A stretch of DNA of 64,000 bases from positions 1,939,674 through 2,003,673 of the forward strand of contig BCKK01000003.1 in assembly GCA_001600615.1 (NCBI GenBank). The letters are read 5' to 3'. The notes under the pieces were generated by a model, which saw only the letters and a list, made by a program, of their open reading frames with translations, had not been told where the DNA came from and ran no database searches. Positions within the stretch are counted from its first letter, which is position 1. Each line of letters starts with the position of its first letter. Shown piece after piece: positions 57,386 to 64,000 of this stretch. Both the position numbers and the translations under genes were made by a program. Source of the DNA: Dioszegia crocea. Taxonomy: Eukaryota; Basidiomycota; Tremellomycetes; Tremellales; Bulleribasidiaceae.

Positions 57386-58722
57386 TTACTTCTTCGCCGC
57401 GTCCGCCAAGAGTTGTCGTATCAGCACCGTGGACACATTGACGCTCTCCTTTCCACTCTCCAGCGCCACGAGAAGTCCCCAGACATTCTGTATTGCCGGT
57501 GGATCTTCCGCGACCGAGCCCAGGGATTCACCCGAGTCCGTCGTTGCAGTTGGGAGGGGCAGATCCAAACTCTGCTGTCCAGCAGGCTCGTATGACCCCC
57601 ACTCAGCGAAATTGACTTCGTTCAACCATCCCACCAAGCAGTCCCCAGTACCTCCCGTATCCTCCCCTGGGTGAGGTGCCTGGCCATGATCCGCACTTGT
57701 CCCGCCGTTGCCTCCCGGCTCACCTCGGAATAGCGCGTCAAACCAGGTCTGATCATGCGAATTCTCGACGTCTAATTCCAGGTCCTGAAGTTCGGTGAAA
57801 GGATCGGCCCATCGAGGGGCTGTCGCTTCCGAGGAATCACTGAGGCTGTGGTTTGTCCCGAAGATATTGTTGAGCAAAAGGAGATCCTCATTTGAAGATT
57901 GAGCCAGATTGTGGTCGAAAGGGAAGACCGGATCGAGTGAGGGTGAAGCGATGGAGTGAAGAGAGTCTGTTGAAAGAGATTCAGAATTTGGGGATATGAC
58001 GGATTTGCTAGGGTCTGTCCATCAGCACAGTCAGACATGGGAAACATACCTGGCCGTATGGCGCGAAACCGCCTGAACCGATTTCGACAGGCAATGCCAT
58101 TTCGCGTGGCGAAAGAGTGAGATATCTGTGTCCATTTCGGCCCCTGTTCTCGGAAGAGCTGGAGTAGCTTCGCGTCCTCCTCAGATGTCCAAGGCGCGTC
58201 GAGGACAAGATCGGGTGAGAGTACGTCTCGCCACCGCTTGGCTACTTGTTCGTTGGTACGTCCTGGTACCCACAGCGCTGGCCGTCAGCCTCGAAGACAC
58301 TGTGACTCACCCATCTCCTTCCACTTAGCTCCTACCTGTAGAAAGGCCCTGCGAAGAGCATCGTCCTCAGCCTGGGTCCACCGTCCTTTCTTCAGACCAG
58401 GGTCGAGCGTATAGAACCACCGTTTCTTACAGTCCTTTTATATCAGCCAATTCAGCTGCAGACAATGACTACTGACTCTGTTGGTGCGCCCGCCATGAGC
58501 AGAGACGTGTTGGCTGATCGAAGACCAGGCAGAGCCAACACCGGTACCGGCACCGTATAACCGAACGGCCTCCTTGAGCGCCTCGTCTTCCGCTACCGTC
58601 CAGATCCGCCGTTTTGTTGGCTCAGAAGTGTCAAGGTCAAGCTCAAGATTGCCAAAGTCTGGACTAGTGGCAGAGGGTATCGCAGCATGAGCTGTAGATA
58701 TCGATGTGCTGGATGAGGCCAT
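57386..58722 (-). CDS. Three-repeat Myb transcription factor
   Basis: Exons 58722-58477, 58434-58311, 58262-58050 and 58014-57386 sum to 1212 nt, 403 aa. The start MASSSTS at 58722 has context AAATATGG. Three Myb/SANT repeats lie in the first 230 residues. R1 is RRIWTVAEDEALKEAVRLYG ending DCKKRWFYTL, with an inserted loop. R2 is KGRWTQAEDDALRRAFLQVG ending EQVAKRWRDVL. R3 is APWTSEEDAKLLQLFREQGP ending NGIACRNRFRRF. Conserved tryptophans are visible, some replaced by F/Y/L in the third position. This is the c-Myb/Bas1-like R1R2R3 arrangement; the target genes are unknown. The C-terminal part is acidic and Ser/Pro/Gly-rich, consistent with an activation region. Confidence 0.88.
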
Positions 58723-58844
58723 ATTTGCTGGAACAGAGTGGTGGGAGAAGGGCAAAAGCGGATCTGACACAACCGAAAATAGGAGTTGGCATTACGGCAT
58801 GACTGTATATAGGATGGAGACTGCTGTAGACTAGATACATTTTG

Positions 58845-60155
58845 CTACTCTCCTGTCTCCTCTGCAGGTCCGTCGATAATGCACTTGATGACCGTCTGCC
58901 GAGTCAGCAACACGTCCGGTGGGAAGTCTTACTTTGCCTTCCACATCTTTACCCAGCTTCGTGGCCTCGAACGCAGCCTTACTATCCGCAAAAGCATACC
59001 GTTGCGTGATGAGAGGCTTGACATTTACCAGACCCCGCTCGACCAGCGAAATCGCAAATCGATAAGCACCAGGGCCATACCTGAAAGACCCCAGTACCTG
59101 AAGCTCCCGACTGATGATATGGAAGAGAGGGACCGGAACGGACGACTGCGCGCCCATGCCGACTTGAACATAACGCCCGCTGAATGTCAGCTGAGTACTG
59201 TTTGTCCACTTACCCAGGGGATAAAGCCAAGCAGCCCATATGTACGCAGGAAGGTGCGCCAGAAGCCTCGATAGAGAGTACAATACCTCCTGGGCCAACG
59301 TCAGGGATGGAGAGTGTTTGGCGAAGATCATCTATCCCCCGGGCAGCATACACTTCTAGGGTCTCGCCAGTGAGTCGGGCGGGCTAAGGTAAGCACAAAT
59401 GCTAGAATAGACTTACAGGCATGAAGACATCGGTAGCGGCATAACTCAATGCAAAATCCAGCTTCTCCTGCATTATATCCACCGCAATCACACGCCTCGC
59501 CCCCAGCGCCTTCGCCACCGCCATACACAGGAGCCCGATGGGGCCAGCGCCAAATACTATGACCACCTCGTTTGATGTACATCTTCCCAGGGTCTTGACA
59601 CTGTGTACTCCAACCGAGAGGGGTTCCATCATAGCACCATCTTCCAAGCTGACATCGTCGGGCAGCGGGTGGAGGAGATGTGAGGGAAGAGCGTAGTATC
59701 TGGCGAGTGTGCCAAGGGTGCTGGGCGGTGTAGCAGCAAACTTCATTGCTGGACAAAGCTGAAGTCAGCGTCGTACGTGGAAGAACTCACTTCGTACTTC
59801 CCTTCCCTGCAGAGATCACAAATCCCGCAACCCACTCCCGGCTCGAGAGCAACTCTGTCTCCGACTTTGAAGCCACTGATAGCAGCGCCCACCTGCACCA
59901 CAATACCCGCAGACTCATGTCCGAGGCACATGGGCTCTTCCATCACATAATGCCCGATACGCCCGTGCTTGAGGTAGTGGACGTCAGAGCCGCAGATACC
60001 GGTTTTCGTGACGGCTACCAGTACCTCATTGTCGATGACGCTCGGCGTTGGTCTCTATAACTCAGCCATGTCTCCAGATCAAAACCTACATTCTCGATTC
60101 GAAGATCGTCCACGCCATGCAGAACGAGACTGGGATTGCGGGGGTCGAGCATCAT
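58845..60155 (-). CDS. Medium-chain polyol (xylitol/sorbitol) dehydrogenase
   Basis: Zinc-dependent NAD dehydrogenase of the sorbitol/xylitol dehydrogenase group, oxidising a polyol to a ketose. Exons 60155-60090, 60054-59791, 59758-59417, 59383-59214, 59179-58933 and 58895-58845 sum to 1140 nt, 379 aa. Visible sites are the catalytic zinc region TGICGSDVHYLKHGRIG and GHESAGIV, the structural-zinc lobe GCGICDLCREGKYE/LCP, and the Rossmann motif VFGAGPIGLL followed by ARRVIAVD, where the aspartate favours NAD. EASGAPSC and RYVQVGMG follow. The intron 59790-59759 is only 32 nt. A sugar/polyol transporter lies divergently upstream, 467 bp away, suggesting joint uptake and oxidation of a polyol. 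Confidence 0.92.
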
Positions 60156-60232
60156 GGGGGTGGCTTGGTGACAGGTGGGTGTAGAAGCTGATAAGTCGCA
60201 TGTTTAGTATTGATCATGCTGGAGAAGCTCCC

Positions 60233-60473
60233 GAGTCACTGCGGCGGCGTACGATTCACATCCGATTAGCAGTCAGCAAGAGCAAAGTGAATATGAATTT
60301 GAGTCACGAGTCAAGCAGGTCCAATACTGAATAATCAGCGGCGATTGTTATTGCCGAGTCATCCCGAGTCAAAACGGGGACTTGCTTGCCGTAACAACCC
60401 CGAGTCATCTCTTTCGTGCCTTTGCTCACATATCGGGTTTTGCTAGTTGTCGACCACTATGAGCGCCGAGTCA
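60233..60473. promoter_or_regulatory. Array of seven GAGTCA (TGACTC) boxes in a divergent promoter
   Basis: GAGTCA begins at 60233, 60301, 60308, 60356, 60366, 60402 and 60468; five of the seven read CCGAGTCA. TGACTC is the core of the bZIP (Gcn4/AP-1) site. All lie in the 467 bp between the polyol dehydrogenase and the transporter, so a bZIP-like factor probably controls both. Confidence 0.7.
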
Positions 60474-60541
60474 GGAGCTCCACATGGTCTCCAGGGGGCC
60501 CGAGTTAAGTCAGCTGTGTGGAGAAGGCGATTGCCATGAAA

Positions 60542-60548
60542 TATATAA
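60542..60548 (+). promoter_or_regulatory. TATA element of the transporter gene
   Basis: TATATAA about 75 bases upstream of the chosen ATG at 60623, at a normal distance. Confidence 0.5.
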
Positions 60549-60622
60549 ACGTTGAGAAGGCATCCGACCCTCCCGCTCTCCATCCACCCTACACCTTATC
60601 CTCATCCCACCAGTCACCAGAC

Positions 60623-62936
60623 ATGGCCGACAAACACTTAGCTACCGAAACTGAAGTCAAGAACGACCATCTGGTGACTCATCACGAAGATCTCGAGTAC
60701 GGCGATGTCGGGCCTGTCGTTCGGAACCCCCTCCGCGGTATTCCCCAGACCGAGCTTTTCGAAGGCGTCGAAGCCTTTACTCGGGAGCACAACCTTGAGG
60801 AGTACAGCGCGGTCTTCAAACGAGGAGCTCTGTTGGCGCAGAATCCGCTCGGGTACAACAGTATCTCCGAACTTTCGGTCGACGAGAAGGAAGCGTTGCA
60901 GTATGAGCAGGATCACAAGTGGAGCGGGCCCTGGCCCCTCTACTTTACCGGTCAGTCTTCCGTGGTGATCACTTGGAATTGACTGACATCATAGTCTTTG
61001 TCTGCGCTATTGGGGCGGCGTGTCAAGGATGGGACCAGACAGGGTCGAATGGAGCCAGTGAGTAGCTCATTCCTTCCAGTTATTGAGCTGACCATCAGAT
61101 CTGTCATTCCCTGCTGAGTTCGGTATCGCCACACCTTTCGATCAGCCTGGCGGAGCCAATGATGAGTGGAAAGTCGGATTCGTCAACTCTGCACCGTACA
61201 TCTCCGCCGCGCTTGTCGGTGTCTGGCGTAGGTCGCTTCGTATATTTCTCATCTTGACCTGAGAGCTGACTTTCCAGTGTCTGACCCTCTTAACAACTAT
61301 TTCGGTCGTCGGGGAGAAATCTTCATCACTGCCATCGTTCTCATCATAACACCCATCGCTTCTGGCTTCACTCAATCCTGGCAGGCTCTCCTGGCGGTCC
61401 GTCTGGTTCTCGGTCTGGCTCTTGGTGCTAAGGGTGAGTTAGACCTTACCTTCTGAATTGCGGCTAAGCTAATATGCCAGCTGCGACTGTTCCAATGTAC
61501 GCCGCAGAGCTCGCTCCTGCTCGTATCCGAGGCGCTCTGGTCATGGGCTGGCAGCTGTAAGTCTTCGGCTATGTTTGGTTCTCCGCTGAATCCACAGTTG
61601 GACTGCATTTGGTATTTTCATCGGTTTCTGCGCCAATGCCGTGGTCAAGGTCAGCTCCTTTGGCTGACCTGTCGTGCTCGTGCTGATGTTTAGGACGCCG
61701 GCCCTATCACCTGGCGTCTTCAGCTTGGGTCTGCCTTCATCCCCGCCGTCCCCCTCGCCATTCTGATCTACATGTGTCCCGAGTCACCTCGTTGGTACAT
61801 GAAGAAAGGCCGCCTAACCGACGCCTGGACGTCCATGCGCAAGATCCGCCACGCCGAAATCCAGGCCGCTCGCGATCTATATTACGCCTACGTCCAGTTC
61901 GTCGAGGAGTCTCAAACAATTCAGGGCGCCACCTACATCTCTCGCTTCACGGAGCTCTTCACTATCCCTCGTTGTCGTCGTGCCACCATCGCCTCTTCTG
62001 CCGTCATGCTGGCTCAGCAGCTGTGTGGTATCAATATCATGGCTTTCTACAGGTATGTCGCTCTCCTTGCTAAGTTTTGCGCACAGCTGACTACCAGTTC
62101 AACCATCTTCGTCGAGGGCGGCTACACTCCCACTCAGGCTCTATATGCTTCCATTGGTCAGTCTTTACCCGTTCTAGCTGAAATTGATTGCTTACTCTCC
62201 AGGTTTTGGCGCTGTCAACTTCGTCTTTGCTTTCCCCGCTGTATTCACCATTGATACGTTTGGTCGAAGAAGTCTCCTGTTGCTCACCTTCCGTAAGCTC
62301 TCTCCTGTCATCTGCACTGGAATTTTGGGCTAATCTGCAGCCAATATGTGCTGGACGCTTCTCGCAGGCGGCATGTGCTTCTTCATACAGGATCAGAGCC
62401 TTCGCACCACTCTCGTCGCACTCTTTGTCTACATCTTCACGGCCTTCTATTCTTTCGGAGAGGGACCGGTACCGTGAGTAGCCCACGTCTTGCTTTTCTA
62501 ATTGAGCTGACTTTTCAGCAACATGTACGCCGCCGAAGTTTTCCCTTTGGCTCAGCGCGAGCAAGGCGTAGCATGGGCCATCGCTGTTACCAACTTCTTC
62601 TCCTCCGTCCTTGCTCTCACATTCCCTCGACTTCTTCGAGCCTTCACCGCTCCCGGCGCTTTCGGCTTCTACGCCTTCCTCAACGCCGTCGCTTTTGTCA
62701 TGCTTTTCCTGGTTTTCCCTGAGGTATGTTATTTCTCGCCGTGATGAAGGGCTACGCTCACGCTACAGACCAAACAGCTCACTCTTGAGGAGCTAGACTC
62801 TGTCTTTGCTGTACCGGTCCCGGTATTCGCCAGGTACCAGACGTTCAAGGTCCTACCCTGGTGGTTCAAGCGTTACATCTTGTTCAACAAGTCTGCGGTC
62901 TGCCCGCCTCTCTACCACAACTCTAGCGACGAGTAG
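60623..62936 (+). CDS. MFS sugar/polyol transporter
   Basis: Plasma-membrane sugar porter. Twelve exons (60623-60950, 60995-61057, 61099-61227, 61278-61433, 61481-61556, 61598-61649, 61694-62052, 62098-62156, 62203-62292, 62341-62473, 62519-62723, 62769-62936) sum to 1818 nt, 605 aa. A long soluble N-terminus precedes [16 protein letters not shown]. Sugar-porter marks: [11 protein letters not shown] (G-R-R between helices 2 and 3), [69 protein letters not shown], and [13 protein letters not shown] near the end. The first methionine after the TATA element ([12 protein letters not shown]) was taken as start. The divergent dehydrogenase suggests a polyol or pentose substrate. It is the kind of gene from which the tail fragment at 54.3 kb could derive. 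Confidence 0.93.
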
Positions 62937-63047
62937 AAGTTAGCTGGTAATTTATGCGCTCAATCTGCCCAATGGGAATGATTTTCAGCTATTAAAAGTA
63001 TTGTTTAAAGTAAATTTGATGATCTCCATGTACTGTGTTCTTGATTT

Positions 63048-63058
63048 GGGTTAGGGGG
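63048..63058 (+). repeat. Telomere-like unit (GGGTTAGGGGG) at the 3' border of the retroelement
   Basis: TTAGGGGG, the repeat unit known for Cryptococcus telomeres, sits exactly where similarity between the two retroelement copies starts (TGGTTGAGTTGCATG follows directly). Confidence 0.6.
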
Positions 63059-64000
63059 TGGTTGAGTTGCATGTATATAGTATTTAAGGTATATGTTGCT
63101 GCTACAAGTTCCCATTCCTAACCTCTGACCGCACTCAGGCCTCCCACGTCTTCGCTCGTGCTCTCACCAGGCCNAACGACATCCTCCGCAGCATCCACTC
63201 CCAAGCGACTTCCGATACCTTCGACTTCCATTCTTCCATCCTCTTCGCCGTCTCCTTCTCTATCAANCCTCCCGCCGAAAAGACCAAAGGTGAGAACTGG
63301 CCCATGCCTCCTGCCACGTTTCTCACCGTCTCCCTGTGTACACCGTTGAGATAGCGCTGTAACTGGACCAGCGTCTTATCCCAAGGTGTAGCGTCTTTCG
63401 CCGGCGCCTCCGTCAAACCTGGCCTCACTGCACCTGTCGACTTGTGAACTTTGTCGCCAAGGATGGAGTACACCTTGACGTCNTGTTCGCTCGTGGCGTT
63501 ACCGAGCGTGACTGAGCCCCAGACACGCAAGTCATTGCGCCTCTGAGACCCGTGGTCGACTGTGANAGGCTCGACCTCGACTCTGGTGTCGCCAACAGTC
63601 CGGAGAGCGTCGGCAATGGCCCGNACGATTCCGTTGTGTCGGACGATGGTGAATCGAGGTCGAGTGAGACCTCGGCAGAGTTCCTCGTGACCGAGTTGGG
63701 GAGGGGCAGCGCAGTGGCGGCAGGGGAGAGGGGGAGGGAGAAGCGTTCGGTAGTGAAGCGCACAGGAGATCTCAAAGTCGGATAGTTGGCCAGTCGAGTT
63801 GAAAGGCACCGCAGTGAGCCACTTGCGCCCAAGGACTGACCCATTCTCCGCCATTGACTTCCTCTCCTTGTCCTCAAGCTTCTCCATCAACTCGTCGCGT
63901 CTCACCAAGAACGCCTCCTTACACCTCTCGCCTTGTCCCTTGACCTCATCACTCTCTCCGTCTTCCCTTCCTTCACCAAGCAACACCGCCAACATCCCGT
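63059..64000 (-). mobile_element. 3' part of a non-LTR retroelement with restriction-like endonuclease, truncated at window end
   Basis: Open minus-strand frame from the window edge to the stop at 63135. Reading in order: a CCHC-type finger, CRHCAAPPQLGHEELC, then RFTIVRHNGI, which is the C-x2-C-x-H-x-C plus RHN module of RLE-class LINEs. RRNDLRVWGS and later DVKVYSILGD follow, an RPD-like plus D pair as expected in the PD-(D/E)XK nuclease. The end is FSPLVFSAG and MSXGLVRARAKTWEA. The reverse transcriptase domain would lie beyond 64000. N bases at 63174, 63267, 63483, 63566 and 63624 indicate several non-identical copies in the genome. The class that includes R2, CRE and Cnl1 has this order. 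Confidence 0.75.

Overview
The window looks like nuclear DNA of a basidiomycete yeast or fungus of the Tremellomycetes (Cryptococcus/Kwoniella-type). Genes are dense and split by many short introns of about 32-70 nt, with GTGAGT/GTAAGT donors and a CTGAC or CTAAC branch site a few bases before the acceptor. Promoters are pyrimidine-rich. The proteins are typically fungal: a GT90/CAP10-type glycosyltransferase, Fox2, Sec14 and cytochrome b2. A few N bases show it is draft sequence. Most gene models below were spliced by hand; where exon sums are quoted as multiples of three they were checked.

Layout. 1-14.2 kb holds housekeeping and metabolic genes: the 5' part of cytochrome b2 (minus strand), a GT90 glycosyltransferase with a frame lesion, a small RFX-type winged-helix protein, a GFA-fold protein, the purine enzyme ADE16/17, a short-chain dehydrogenase, and a HEN1 small-RNA 2'-O-methyltransferase. 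14.6-19.6 kb holds three paralogous secreted cysteine-containing proteins with shared intron positions and shared upstream DNA. 19.8-31 kb holds an ARS2/SERRATE homologue, an amylosucrase-type GH13 enzyme that is unexpected in a fungus, a divergent mitochondrial carrier, a small mitochondrial protein and an MFS transporter. 31.8-47.5 kb holds a forkhead factor, a two-RING LON-domain protein, a penta-EF-hand protein, a knottin-like secreted peptide, a Fus1-like mucin/TM/SH3 protein, and a Sec14 lipid-transfer protein whose reading frame needs a 2-nt microexon. 50-53.6 kb is the peroxisomal multifunctional beta-oxidation enzyme Fox2, ending in AKL.

From 54 kb the character changes. There is a GGCTACATA minisatellite, a transporter tail fragment, a broken non-LTR retroelement and a decayed zinc-transporter gene. 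These are followed by intact genes: a three-repeat Myb factor, and a polyol dehydrogenase divergent from a sugar/polyol transporter with seven GAGTCA boxes between them. The window closes with a second copy of the retroelement. Both copies carry a TTAGGG/TTAGGGGG telomere-like unit at the 3' border, suggesting a telomere-seeking CRE/Cnl1-like LINE and a subtelomeric or formerly subtelomeric setting.

Themes. Two small-RNA pathway genes (HEN1 and ARS2) flank the secreted-protein trio. Fox2, cytochrome b2, the polyol dehydrogenase/transporter pair and the amylosucrase point to flexible carbon use.
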